The notes under the pieces: model-generated | What the model saw: the letters and a program-made list of their open reading frames with translations, nothing else | The model's database searches: none | Told to the model about the DNA's origin: nothing | NCBI GenBank assembly: GCA_026770615.1 | Contig: MU631686.1 | Location: forward strand, 24,997 to 70,647 | Source of the DNA: Pavlovales sp. CCMP2436 | Lineage: Eukaryota; Haptophyta; Pavlovophyceae; Pavlovales | DNA length: 45,651 bases | Direction of reading: 5' to 3' | Translations under genes and position numbers: made by a program | Part shown: one piece after another, positions 7,943 to 18,383 of the stretch | How the letters are laid out: every line of letters begins with the position of its first letter | Position numbering within the stretch: position 1 is the first letter of the stretch

Positions 7943-8896
7943 ATGCAGTTTATGCTCGCGCTCGCGGCGATCCTCTGCGGCGCCTCTGCGTTCGTGCCGA
8001 CGGTGCGCCCGCTGCTCTCCCCGGATCGCGTCTATGGTCCGCGTCTGGCCACCCCGCTTGTCAGTCTCCGTTACAGCGAAGGGCCCAGGTCGCGCTCGGT
8101 CTCGATGCTGAGTGGCAGGCCATCGAGGAAGGAGCTCGTCAGGCTCGCCAAGGAGGCCGAGGAGGCCGAGAAGGCCAGGATAATTGCCTCCAAGTCGGCG
8201 AAGCTCCGGCCTGCCGCCGCCTCTGCCAAGGTGGGTGCCTCGAAGTCGTCCGCAGCGATCCTCCCTGTCATTGTGCTCAGCGGTGCCGCGGCTCTCATCG
8301 CGCTCCGCGGCTCGGGCGAGTCCTCCAAGGCGAGCCGCGAGGCTGAACAGCTGGCTGAGGCGAAGGAGGCCAAGCGCTTGGCGAAGAGCAATGGCGGTAG
8401 CCCGGTCCTGATTCTGGGCGCGCTCGCTACAGTTGCTGCCGTACTGTTTGGCGGTGGCGGCTTCAACGCCGTGTCCAAGCCACTGGCAGTCACCGTCCAC
8501 ACCATCGCCAAGCCCGCCGCCGTCAAACCCACGCCCAGACCCACCCAGCCCACCGTCAATCCGGCCGTCAAGCTCGCCGCCAAGCCACCGCCTAAGCCCG
8601 CCGCCAAGCCCGCCGCCAAGCCCGCGCCCAAGGCTGTCGCCAAGCCCGCCGCCAAGCCCGCCGCGAAGCCCACTGCTAAGCCCGCCGCCAAGCCCACCGC
8701 CAAGCCGGCGCCAACACCCGCACCCGCGCCGGAGCAGGCTCCGGCCCCTACCTCCGCTCCGGCGCCCGCGCCAACTCCGCCTACCCCACCGCCGCCACCG
8801 CCACCGCCGCCGCCGCCAGCAGCTTCAAAGCCGGGCTCCATAAGCTCGACGGAGGCTGAGGATCTACGCGCAATGCTCAACCGTGTCCGCAAGTAG
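7943..8896 (+). CDS. Plastid-targeted, two-helix membrane protein with Lys/Ala/Pro-rich repeat tail
   Basis: 317 residues. The N-terminus MQFMLALAAILCGASAFVPT is a signal peptide with predicted cleavage ASA|F; Phe at the new N-terminus followed by a basic, Ser-rich stretch is the bipartite signal that carries proteins through the plastid membranes of haptophytes, ochrophytes and cryptophytes. Two hydrophobic helices follow (about 104-121 and 153-170), each after a charged Ala/Glu/Lys helix (64-84, 128-149). Residues about 190-260 are histone-H1-like KPAA/KPTA repeats, then a Pro/Ala tract with a poly-Pro run, and a conserved-looking acidic end (STEAEDLRAMLNRVRK). Probably a thylakoid or envelope protein with a flexible basic tail; no known family recognised. 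A long antisense frame over this gene is only a shadow. Confidence 0.82.
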   Translation: MQFMLALAAILCGASAFVPTVRPLLSPDRVYGPRLATPLVSLRYSEGPRSRSVSMLSGRPSRKELVRLAKEAEEAEKARIIASKSAKLRPAAASAKVGASKSSAAILPVIVLSGAAALIALRGSGESSKASREAEQLAEAKEAKRLAKSNGGSPVLILGALATVAAVLFGGGGFNAVSKPLAVTVHTIAKPAAVKPTPRPTQPTVNPAVKLAAKPPPKPAAKPAAKPAPKAVAKPAAKPAAKPTAKPAAKPTAKPAPTPAPAPEQAPAPTSAPAPAPTPPTPPPPPPPPPPPAASKPGSISSTEAEDLRAMLNRVRK

Positions 8897-8926
8897 ACCC
8901 AGTCGTGCTTTTTGGCTTGATCCAAG

Positions 8927-8949
8927 TCACGGCCGTCCGACGGCCGTGA
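8927..8949. repeat. Hairpin just 3' of the plastid protein gene
   Basis: TCACGGCCGT - CCG - ACGGCCGTGA, a perfect 10-bp stem 30 bp after the stop codon, flanked by direct copies of GCTTGATCCA (8915-8924, 8951-8960). Could act in 3'-end processing; no further evidence. Confidence 0.6.
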
Positions 8950-9177
8950 CGCTTGATCCAAAATACCGCTTGTTATGTGCCGTGACGGACCTGCTCCGTG
9001 GTGGGATGTGACGCACACTGCCTCGGCCTGTGTGAAGCAAGTGGTGCTCACAGTCACTGAGCCGCTCGTGCTTGCGCTGCGGCCCGGCTGGCCGCTAGCG
9101 CTGCCGCAGCCGGCGTTGCTCGCCGGCTGCGCTTTAAACTGTGTTGCTGATCGAGCGGGACATTCTTCCCACTATCA

Positions 9178-12100
9178 ATGCAGCATTTGCTCATCACCCG
9201 TTTGTCCGAAGGCGGGGGTCTGGGGGCGGCTCCCCCCCGGGATATTAAATCTGATCTTGAAATTGATGCCCCGCTCGCACACCAGCATCCGGAAAATACC
9301 ACTGCACTGGAAGATTGCTTCACTGCACTATCCCCGCAAATGCGAGGAGCATACATAGAAAAAGAAGTCCTTACGGAATTATCAGCTGCTAGCGAATGGC
9401 AAGCGTGCTCGCTCACCTTGAAATATGCATTAGACCAATTCGTTGAACTCACTGTTCAGACAGTTCAGGATGCCATAGGACAACCTGACCCTGCAAGACT
9501 AGGCAAACAGCCACGACCAGGCCGTCCCTGCCGAAATAAAACATGGTCACCAGAAGCAGGCCCACACGCACAAATGGATTCGTGGTACAGAAAAGCATTA
9601 ATAATCACAGGAGATATTTTAAGCAACAAAAACAAAGAACAATATCACCTACAAGGCTGGTGGGGTTTTAATGATACATATACACAAAAAATGGTCGATA
9701 CCTTGAGTCAATTTTGTGTAATTGCGGACAAACAACAAGAGGTCCTGCCTTACCACCCAGGAGCGATCTTAAAAAATGACGAATAGGACGACGAGACCAC
9801 TCTTCAACTGGCACGGGACCCGTATCAACCCACAATAGCATTCCTTAGAATGATGACCATCCCGCAACTAGAACTCTACAATAGCGAACTCAGAAAACGC
9901 ATGGTGATACGCTACGCCAAGTGCGAAGCAGCTCAAAAAGTAGCCAACAAAGCAGCGGATGACAGAGTACAAGATGCAATCAACACAGGCCTATTTCGAG
10001 CCGCCACCAACAATGCGAGAAAGCTCCTCTACCCACGATCCCTGCAACAAGGGTTACACATGTTAAGACATCCGACAACAAATAAAGTCACAACAAAGCC
10101 AGAAGAAGTTATCAGTTTAGCTACAGACTACACTCGAACACTACTAGGCAAAACCCCTCCCCTTCCGCCTACGGGCAAAGCATGGCAAGATCCAAGCGAA
10201 TGGACTGACCTGACTAAACGCTGGACGGACGAAGTAACAACAAATGTCCAAGCACTTGCTACTCCAAACGATCTCGTCCGCCTAATTGTGGCCAGCAAGG
10301 CACGCAGCGCTCCGGGACTAGATGGTGTACAATACCTAGCCCTAAAACTGCTGCTACAAGCCGATAATATTGAAAACCATATTGGTGAATTATACACTCT
10401 CCTAACAAACGTCCTCAACACTACGCTTAAAGAAACGACCCTACCAACCCAATTGGGTACATCAGAAATCGTCTACTTCTACGAAAAAGGTGATCCCAAA
10501 AAACTTTCAAACTACAGAGGCCTTGCACTCCAAAGCCTCATCTAAAAATTACCCGCAGCCTTCATGGCGGGACAGCTACTAGGCGCCGCAGGCAGAATGC
10601 AGCTCCTATCCGAACAACAGCTTGCGGCCAGAAAAAATGGCAGAGCAGCAGACCACGTAGCAGTGATGGCTGCAGCCATATCCGAAGCACTGGCAGCAGG
10701 ACGAGAACTACACATCATCATTTGCGACATCCAAAAGACATTCGACGCAGTCCCACGATATGCCCTGTGGGAGGCAATGGAACGTCACGGTTACCCACCC
10801 GAGACGGTGCGACGCGTTCGCATGCTCCAGACATGCACGGGGACACATGTGCGAACAGACTACGGCAGATCAAAGCACCCGGTTCTCACTTCCATGGGGT
10901 GCAAGCAAGGCTGCCCGCTCAGCCCAATCACGTATTGCTTATTTATGAACATGCTACACCGCCAGCTGGATAAGCAGCCAGGTGGCTACCAACCGACTCC
11001 ACCGCCAAGACACACTCCTAGAAAGCCGTGCAACCCTCTTAAATACCAGGCATAAATGGACGATTTAGCACTCTTTGTAGAGAATGCATGCACTGCACAG
11101 GCCATGATAGGAATAGCATATCACTTCCTTGGGGCCTACACCATGGAGTTCAACGCCAAGAAGTGCTATCACACCTCGATACTACCTAAGTCGCCAGAGC
11201 ACTGGGGATCCAAACCACTAGTTCAGACAGTCAGTGATGATCAAGGAAACCCCACCCAGAAAGCCTGCATCTGCCTGCCATCAAGGGATGCAAATTCCCC
11301 ACATATAGAGGTGCCCCAGACGCCAAAGGACAAAACTTTTGAATACCTGGGACACCTCCTAACCACCAACGGCAAGTGGCAGGCCCAGGAACGTAAACTC
11401 CTGATTAAGATAGCACAGGCCATGGGAAAGGTGCACCTTGCCTCGATCAAAGGGGCATGCCACACCCTCTGGGTAGCCAAGCTGTCCCACCATGACGTAG
11501 CGTCAATACTACCATACTAAATGGGAGCATCAGACTTATCTGATGACTTCCTGTCCACGATGCTTACAGCAATAGTAGAGGTCACGCGCATTTGCTGCAC
11601 AACAGGGCCCCATGTAGCAAGAGAACGCCTGTGCGGCCCCCCTGAACGCGATGGCCAAGGTCTGGTGGACCCGCGTGCCCAAAACGCGGGGGAAAAAGTA
11701 TCAGCCATGCTGCGCCTTCTCAACTCACCCGTGGAATCCGCAACGCATGCCCTCGCGGCACATGCATTGAGTATCGCCCAAAGCGGACCGGACCTGCGAG
11801 ACAAGCCAAGGCAAAAACGATGCCCATCGCAAGGGGGGCGATCAAAAGTCTTTCCGAAGCACCTCAGGGGAAGAAAAATGTGATATGTTCTAGAACTATG
11901 CATGCCTGCAGACAACACCTATGGGTGAGCTCGCTCCTGTCCTACTATGGCCAGCCCTAGACACCACCCGCCGTGCAAAACGCAAAGTGGCTTCGGTCAC
12001 CCTAGCATCAATGAGTGCCTGTAGTGTACTAAACTTGGCAAAGCTGCTTATCGCAAGCAATGCCCCCAACTTAAGTGTCACAGACAGCCATATGTGCAGC

Positions 12101-12314
12101 CGACGAAGACATATTAAGGATATGCGGCAGCGCGCTATAAGGGACATCCTTATTGCTCTTCAAAATGCCCTACCGATGTATGCCAACACGGCTGCAGTAG
12201 CAAAACCCTGTTCACACAGGAATATAGGCCAACATTTAGGCGATTAAAACACCCGGAGCAGCTGGAACTATTACGGGAAATCCTGCCCGCACTCACGTCG
12301 GCATTATGCGGACC
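9178..12314 (+). pseudogene. LINE reverse transcriptase, frame kept but with eight stops
   Basis: One reading frame runs over 3.1 kb. RT landmarks in order: NYRGLAL (about 10510-10530), DIQKTFDAVP (Asp at 10726, first catalytic Asp), MGCKQGCPLSP (about 10893-10925), and MDDLALF (11056-11076), where Met replaces the usual Ala of YADD and the Tyr position is a TAA. After the RT comes a Cys/His-rich stretch (CTKLGKAAYRKQC...CSSKCPTDVCQHGC). In-frame stops: 9784 TAG, 10543 TAA, 11053 TAA, 11518 TAA, 11881 TGA, 11926 TGA, 12022 TAG, 12115 TAA. The RT would copy the element's RNA at the nicked target; with these stops it cannot be made under the standard code. Confidence 0.82.
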
Positions 12315-12316
12315 TA

Positions 12317-12481
12317 CAGGGGATCGCGGGCAATAGGATTCCGTCGTGTTAAGAAACTGAGCCTTTTTTTTGCATTGTTTGTATGTAATTTAAGGAAATT
12401 TAAGTATTGTTTGTATGTAATTTGCTAAGAAACTCAGCCTCAACCTCAAAAAGCGCCGTTTGTATTGCCCGCGATCCCCTG
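12317..12481. mobile_element. TIR element family A, copy 5
   Basis: 165 bp, intact family ends, TA duplication at 12315-12316 and 12482-12483. Removing it plus one TA (167 bp) restores the reading frame between RT and RNase H, showing it entered a continuous ORF. Confidence 0.9.
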
Positions 12482-12483
12482 TA

Positions 12484-13330
12484 GGTGCTTCCGGTTCGTC
12501 ACACGCTACACAACACTCATACATGCACTTAGACACCAACCACCGACAGCGGAGAAACCACAATTGTGCACCCCACATGTCGGGGTCGACGGTTCATTTA
12601 TCAAACCTGATGGAAACGGCGAGGCTCGAGCAGCCGGTGCGGCGTGTTTTTACGTACTTCCATCACACCACATCCGCGGCACGACACATGCCCCAGAGGC
12701 ACATATCCTCACCTGCACATTCTCAGGCGATCAAACGGTTGTCAACGCAGAATGTAATGCGGTCACACTGGCCTTACAAGCACTGACTCACGAGCAAGAG
12801 CTATTCATCGGATGGGACCATGACACAGGCGTAAAACGCCTAGACTGGCACAGACGACACCTAGACTGCAACCCCCTACCACACGGGTTAAGGAATCCCA
12901 CGAGCTATGATGCAAACCCTCACTTCAACCGCCTACTCAGCCTCGAACAACGTGACGAGGCGCACGGACGCTACAGGAACGCGACTCACACTGCGGCTCA
13001 TACCAAATCGGATGATGAAGTAGCCAGAATTCTACATACCCCGGGAGCAGTACGTAACGATGACGCCTCGACAGCTAGAATAGTGACAGCAGAGGCGCTA
13101 AAGAAAATGACCCGGCTCTTCATCTCCAAACGAGGCGACAACTGGCGCAGCCAGGCTGATTTGCCTCCCCACCTCCAACCCCCGGCTGTCATAAAGCTCG
13201 CGCAGAACGCATTGAGAGACTGGGGCTCAAAGGCAGTAGCAGTACACAGAAAAACCGCCACAGTACAGCTCACAAAAAACACGCTCACGGCCCAGTGCTG
13301 GGCAATAGCGGCCACTGCGACAGGAGACAT
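12484..13330 (+). pseudogene. LINE RNase H domain
   Basis: Type I RNase H pattern: VGVDGSFIKPDG (first Asp, about 12579-12600), AECNAVTLAL (the Glu helix), LFIGWDHDTGVKR (third acidic position) and a His-bearing region THTAAHTKSDDEVA. RNase H removes the RNA strand after reverse transcription. The frame is open and matches the RT frame once the TIR element is removed. A 1-nt shift near 13325-13335 separates it from the finger; copy 2 is continuous at the same point. Confidence 0.75.
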
Positions 13331-14118
13331 CAGACATCCGACCAACGAGCAGCACGCCATGCGCTAATAGACAGAGTTGCGAGGGATCGCCTAGAGAAGA
13401 GAGGCCCCGTCAAACATGCCCCCGGCATAGGTACAATGGCCAATGTAGAAGCCATGTGGTCAAAAGAAAGCGCGACGGCTCTGCACCTCTCACGAGTTAG
13501 GTGCCAACAGCGACCCACGGAAAAGTACACCAAACACATGGCCAGATTGATACTCGGATCATACCGCCACAATGCCGAGTGGGCAGCAGAATTTCCGGCG
13601 ATGGCCACCACTACAATTACCATTGACGAAAAGTCCGAAACAATGGGCCTCACCTGCCCTCTATGCAAAGCACTCAACTCACAAGACACAAAGCATCACT
13701 TATACCATGAGTGCTTGTCAACGGAAAAGCACCGCCACGACCTCCACCGCTCCCTCTGCAAGGAACTGTCTCCGAGCCTAGGACCCGCCAAATCAAAATC
13801 AATGGCGACACACATGATATCTCGACCGGACTACTTCACCGGAAGGGTAGGATTAAGTGTCAAAGAAGAGCTCAGAAAGAAGGACGTCGACACCGGTGAC
13901 GCACCCAAGCCCGGCGACTTACACTACACTCTCCTACGCCATAGCCTCAAAATGCACAAATCACGCGAAGCGGCAATCGAAGCATCAGCGGCGTCAACCA
14001 AGGACAATATATCTCTAGACGACGCGTATAAGTTTAAGGTATCCATGTGAGACGCCCAGACAGCTGAGCGGGCAGCAAGGAAACTGAATCAAAACACAGC
14101 ACCAGCGGCCATACCACC
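13331..14118 (+). pseudogene. LINE CCHC-like finger and downstream conserved region
   Basis: Contains CPLCKALNSQDTKHHLYHEC (about 13655-13715) and ISRPDYFTGRVGLSVKEEL, which recur in copies 2 and 3. At 14048-14050 a TGA replaces the Trp kept in the other copies (NAMWASQTAERQ, IAMWAAQAAERA). The frame then runs into TIR copy 6 at AAIPP. Confidence 0.7.
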
Positions 14119-14120
14119 TA

Positions 14121-14286
14121 CAGGGGATCGCGGGCAATAAGAACGGCGCTTTTTGAGGTTGAGGCTGAGTTTCTTCGCAAATTACATACAAACAATGCTC
14201 AAATTTGCCTTAATTACATACAGACAATGCAAATGAAAAGGCTCAGTTTCTTAACACGACGGTTTCTTATTGCCCGCGATCCCCTG
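14121..14286. mobile_element. TIR element family A, copy 6
   Basis: 166 bp, reverse orientation, TA at 14119-14120 and 14287-14288. The host sequence is itself repetitive (CCATACCACCTAT..AGTATGAGCCC), so the pre-insertion sequence can be read directly: taking out the element and one TA gives a normal repeat unit. This fixes TA as the target duplication. Confidence 0.93.
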
Positions 14287-14288
14287 TA

Positions 14289-15133
14289 TACAATACGAGC
14301 CCATACCCCCAACGGACAGAATCGCTCAAATAAAGAAACCATCAGCCTTACCTCCTATTCAGTATGAGCCCATACCCCCAACAGACAGCATCGCCCAAAA
14401 CGAAGCACCAGCGGCCATACCACCTATGCAGTATGAGCCCATACCCCTAACGAACAGCATCGCCCAAATCGAGGCACCAGCGGCTTTACCATTTCTGCGG
14501 TATGAGCCTATACCCCCAACGGACAGCATCGCTCAGTATGAGCCCATATCCCCAACAGCCATACCACCTATACGGCAAGAGCCCATACCTCCAATGGACG
14601 CCAGTGCACTGACCACCCCTGCCAAACGAAGATGCCTGATGCGCAACCAACCTACGAATACAGGTGTAAACCCGACCATACCCTCCATTCAGCCGAAGAC
14701 CACCCTCAGGCCCAGCCGAAGCCAGCAACGCTTACGCACATCAAACGTGGAAAAACGCAACCAGAGACCGTCTCGAACCAAAACCTCATTTCTACCAGGA
14801 GCAGCCAGTCCCACCGAACCCAAAACAGGACCAGCCAGTCCCGCCATAAACCACGACTCCGCAGCAGGCCCGCCACGCATGCACGCACTGATCCATGACA
14901 AGTCCTTCATATTCATGCACCACTCACGCACACTGCGCTCAGCAACCAAACAGGCCCTTGAAACCGGCCAGTCGCCCACGCTGTCACACCACTCGGGCGA
15001 CAAAAAACCTAAAACCAAACATGAGCCAGCAAGCTCAAAGTCTTCAAAACGCAAACATGAGCCAGCAAGCCCGCCACACCCCGCAACTCAAAGTCCTGCG
15101 CCCGAGGCCCAACCCCGTCAAGGGGTGGGATAG
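14289..15133 (+). pseudogene. LINE linker with YEPIPPT-type repeats
   Basis: Begins with about six imperfect units of the form PPxQYEPIPPTDSIAQxEAP (14289-14610), then a basic, Ser/Pro-rich region with SRTLRSATK and two HEPAS.KSSKRK-like units, ending at TAG 15131. Copy 3 has a comparable linker with RTLRSSKRP motifs. Low-complexity and probably disordered; likely a spacer or nucleic-acid-binding part of the polyprotein. The apparent Met start is only the TIR element read through. Confidence 0.6.
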
Positions 15134-15212
15134 AATGGGCCAGCAAATAAGCCGCGCATATTTGTGGTTTTTGCCCCCGGGTAAAAATCTCAACATATGC
15201 GAGCCAGGCTAG

Positions 15213-15490
15213 CGAGGAAGTAATGTTTGGGATTCGCGAAGGTGGGCCGCACTCGCAGACGGTGCTGCATTTTCAGACGACGCGAGGGAGAGCAGTAATG
15301 GTCGGTCAGCGCGCCAGTCGAGAGCCGTCAGTCGTCGATCGTCGTGTGGCTGAACTGATCAGCGGTGGGGACGGTATCCGTGTGCTCGGGGTGGATCCCT
15401 GGATCTGAGTGTATATTTCAACACTTAAATCCAGTGAGATCCTCCCGGGGACGGACGTTTAACTAGAAACTTACACACTGCTAGTTATGA
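15213..15490 (+). repeat. 3' region of OTU-LINE, copy 1
   Basis: Same blocks as 3722-3945 and 31126-31376 in the opposite orientation: GTGCTGCATTTTCAGACGA, GAGCCGTCAGTCGTCGATCG, GACGGTATCCGTGTGCTCGG, GGGGACGGACGTTTAACTAG. A short match to its end (GACGTTTAACTAGAAACTTA) also stands alone at 37406-37436. Confidence 0.7.
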
Positions 15491-15734
15491 TGGTACAAAG
15501 CCAACATGTGATGCGTATGAGTGAGCATGTCGAGACTTATCCTCGCATGCTCATGCCATCGTGGGTCCACGCACCGCGACGCAACGGGCGACCTCCTACG
15601 GACGGACACGACCTAACTCGCGAGCTCAACGTCGGCAACCTTGACGTGCAAGCAGTCGGCGTTGGCGTCTCGACAAGCTGGGCCCGGGCAAGGCCGCACA
15701 AGACAAGGCGTCCTGGCGCAAACTGACGAGACTA

Positions 15735-15925
15735 CCAGGCGTGAAACCCATCTTCAAGAAAAACCGAACGAAATTGCCTGCTCGGAGCTTTGTCGGCGCT
15801 TTTGTACCACTACTACCTCAAGGTGACGCTAAAGCTCAACAGAGTGACGCTCAGACGCTGAGACCCGGGGCCTCATGGACGCAGAGACTGCGCCCCAGGC
15901 GGTAGAACGGGCATCATAGCATACT
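15735..15925. repeat. Dispersed repeat D, copy 1
   Basis: Matches 38800-39010 in the opposite orientation over about 180 bp, with blocks GTGACGCTCAGACG, CCCGGGGCCTC.TGGACGCAG and TGCGCCCCAGGCGG. The shared minus/plus reading frame gives similar peptides (PQGDAKAQQSDAQTL here, PQGNAETQQSDAQTL there), so it may be a piece of an old coding element. Not assigned to a family. Confidence 0.6.
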
Positions 15926-17332
15926 AACAAAAAGTCAAGCTTACAGAATAATGCGAAAACGTCCGGTTTTCTACACTCAGCCTATTTGTGACCGTCAGGT
16001 GGGCTGCAATGTAAATGTGTAACTTTTTAGATTAACGTCCATCTCCCCGGGAGGAATTCACTGGACCCAAGCGTTGAAAGACACTCAGATCCAGGGGTCT
16101 ACCCTTTTGGCTCAGCAGTGAATGCACTAATAACGTCTAAACCCCTTTTATTGGCTCAGCAGTGAATGTTTCCTATTGCTGGCATTTTTGCGCGAACGTG
16201 GCTCACGCGTAAACAGCTGGGAGTTTTGCGGCGGGAGTTGTAGCGCTGGTTGGTCCACATTAAGGCGCGTCCAGCAAGCCAGCAAACATCCCTGTCTGAC
16301 TTCTTGGGCCGCCGCTAGAGCACGCCGCGCGTTTCGCCGAATCAGAAAATTCGGCCGTGATTTTGACTCAAATTACTCTGGGGCACGAACGGGAGCATCT
16401 ACTGAGCTCGCTGATGGATCCTAGCGTTCCCTGTAACCTAGCGGTCACGCCAACGCCAGCGGTACGGTTGAGAACCCGCGGAGCCATTTACTGCGGGATA
16501 TTCACCGAAAAAAACTTTTTTTACACCCCGCCAAAGCGAGTCAAAGAGCGCCTGTGGACATGTCCAGACCTTGGGAGGGTACTGGCGAGGCGCGTCTGCG
16601 TCACGGCAAAGCCACCGCGGAGGTTGCCGAGCGCATATGGCCGGGCGCGTGGCGGTCGCGCGCGCGGCCGAGCTCGAGCAAGCTGAAGGCCACCTGCTGG
16701 GCTACACGACCTCGTCCGCGGCTTCATCGAGGAGTGGGTGGAGAGCGGCAAGGCGTGGGCGCGTGGCCTCCGCCGAGGGGAGATGAGCGGGTGTGCCCCC
16801 ACACCCCCGCTCGTCGCCGGCCCGCTCTGGGGGCCTCCAGGCTCTCGGATGGGCGCGCTGGGGCCAGATTCCAACAAATACAAGATGTCCCCTTTTCAAG
16901 CCCTTTTCAAGGGTGGACTCGACATTTAGCTTTAGCCCCTGGGTGGGCTCCGCCAGCTAGGCGAAGAAAAAATCGAGGCCCATTGAAAAAAAAAATGTAG
17001 GTCTCAAAAAATTGGGCGTTAATCAAGATTCTACAGGCTAAAAAGACTTGCTCGGGCTAAAGCTTCGATGAGCAGACACGTTGGCTCGCGCCTCAGCCCC
17101 GCCGCCACGCAGTCGGCCTACGACCGAATGCCAAGAAAATCCAGTTTTCAAGATAATAATATATAATCTATTCAAAACCCCATCGCTTCCCAGCGAAACG
17201 TCACCGGTGGGATCACCAATGGACTCGCTTGCTCGCGCACTGTCGGGCGGCCCCGCGTTGCGCAGCGACGTCAGCGCTTTTGTTTTCGGCTTCCTCGTCA
17301 TCCACCACTTCTACCAGTTCCCAACTTCGGCG
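15926..17332. other. Unassigned stretch with short direct repeats and coding-like scraps
   Basis: TTGGCTCAGCAGTGAATG occurs at 16107-16124 and 16151-16168. Around 16637-16930 two frames look partly coding (AAELEQAEGHLLGYTT, then DLVRGFIEEWVESGKAWARG in the next frame), which may be a frameshifted gene relic. No domain recognised and no complete gene supported. Confidence 0.35.
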
Positions 17333-17430
17333 TAGCGTGTAGGAGCCTGCGTCGGAGCGCTAAGATCAGCTTGACTTGAAGTTGAAACGTACCGCCAGCC
17401 CGAACCCCCCTTCATTAATATAATTTATTC
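17333..17430. repeat. Dispersed repeat C, copy 1
   Basis: Reverse complement of 36950-37052 with about 90% identity by eye; shared core AGGAGCCTGCGTCGGAGCGC and GTACCGCCAGCCCGAA. Confidence 0.75.
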
Positions 17431-17575
17431 CGCATGAGACCCCTCATCGTCATCGGTTCATAACGACGTCACTCCAGAGAGTGAACCCACCGTGCCAGCA
17501 TATACCTCCAGCTGCATCCATTCAGCTGTAGGGCCATCACTGACAAATAGTGACTGTATTATCCGCATACAGCTA

Positions 17576-17742
17576 CAGGGGATCCCGTGCAATAAGAACG
17601 GCGCTTTTTGAGGCTGAGGCTGAGTTTCTTAGCAAATTACATACAAAAAATTATTAAATTTTGGTTAAAATTACTATTGAAGGGCAAAAAAACGAGGCTC
17701 AGTTTCTTAACACGACGGTTTCTTATTGCCCGCGATCCCCTA
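17576..17742. mobile_element. TIR element family A, copy 7
   Basis: 167 bp, reverse orientation, ends CAGGGGATCCCGTGCAATAA and ...GCCCGCGATCCCCTA, TA at 17574-17575 and 17743-17744. A few changes in both ends. Confidence 0.88.
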
Positions 17743-17744
17743 TA

Positions 17745-18220
17745 GTTGGGTCCATCCTTGTCCCCTTGGTGTTCTTTACGTCTCTACAGCACTTGACATG
17801 ACTTGTAGATGAGGGCCGAGTGCTCGCTTGAATAGGCCAGTCTTCTAAGGGCACGTCAACAACACCCCTGGCTATCCTCAGGCCATCAAGCGCTCTCCCC
17901 CGACCTTTTACAGCTCCGCATATATGAACTCGTAATTAATGTATCTGGATGTGGCGCAGGCCACCTCATCGGGCCCCTGCCAGGGGGAGACCTTCACTCT
18001 CCATACGTTTACTTAGCCAAACGCGAAACGTGGACATGCAGAATGAGCTGAACTAATTTCGATTCGTAGATTCAGATTTCGAATTTCATTGATATTCTCA
18101 AATCCCAATATACCTTTAACTTGCACTAATTTGTAAAAATTTAACTAGTATTAAGACGAAGACATGTAGATATTCTGGAAAAGATATTAATAGAGGTCCG
18201 TTGAGCCCGACTAATGAACA
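17745..18220. other. Intergenic, no gene seen
   Basis: Becomes AT-rich after 18050; only short open frames. Nothing recognised. Confidence 0.4.
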
Positions 18221-18228
18221 CTCCAGAT

Positions 18229-18383
18229 CCGGCTCTTAGAAAAGGCGTAACGTACGGGGATTATCCGCGGTATCCGTGGGGCCCCGTGGGCCCCCGGGTT
18301 ATGTGACAAGTTAGTTATATGTTAGTCACATAGGCGCCTCCGGCGGGGCCCCCGGGGGCCCTGCGGGGCTTTCTAAGAGCCGG
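18229..18383. mobile_element. 155-bp TIR element with 8-bp target duplication (hAT-like MITE)
   Basis: Inverted ends CCGGCTCTTAGAAA / TTTCTAAGAGCCGG, directly flanked by CTCCAGAT at 18221-18228 and 18384-18391. An 8-bp duplication is typical of hAT transposition. The interior is GC-rich except for TATGTGACAAGTTAGTTATA...TAGTCACATA (about 18300-18333), which is itself nearly palindromic and recurs at 44351-44383. Confidence 0.85.

Larger units (their letters stand above)
9240..15490 (+). mobile_element. OTU-LINE family, longest copy (copy 1)
   Basis: Non-LTR retrotransposon: pre-RT region and RT (9240-12314), RNase H (12484-13330), CCHC-like finger (about 13330-14050), repetitive linker (to 15133), 3' region (15213-15490). 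TIR elements at 12317-12481 and 14121-14286 interrupt it. No apurinic endonuclease domain precedes the RT, so the 5' end is probably truncated near the AT-rich start at 9240. The OTU domain seen in copy 2 is absent; the linker passes straight to the 3' region. Composition is far more AT-rich than the flanking genes. Confidence 0.8.

Noticed and set aside
8071..9057. Long antisense open frame (Gly/Ala/Val-rich) over the plastid protein gene
   Set aside because: It mirrors the KPAA repeats and poly-Pro on the other strand; it has no independent domain and its start lies in non-coding sequence.
13331..14118. Restriction-like endonuclease (PD...D) after the CCHC finger, as in R2-type LINEs
   Set aside because: RPDYF is present, but no following D/E...K pattern could be identified in the three copies.
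4929..14300. Several ORFs that begin MPAIPC or end GDRGQ
   Set aside because: These are the family A terminal repeats (TGCCCGCGATCCCCTG and its reverse) read in frame, not a shared protein terminus.
16554..17000. 148-codon Arg-rich open frame
   Set aside because: Three overlapping frames are open here and none shows a domain; compositional effect or a decayed gene at best.
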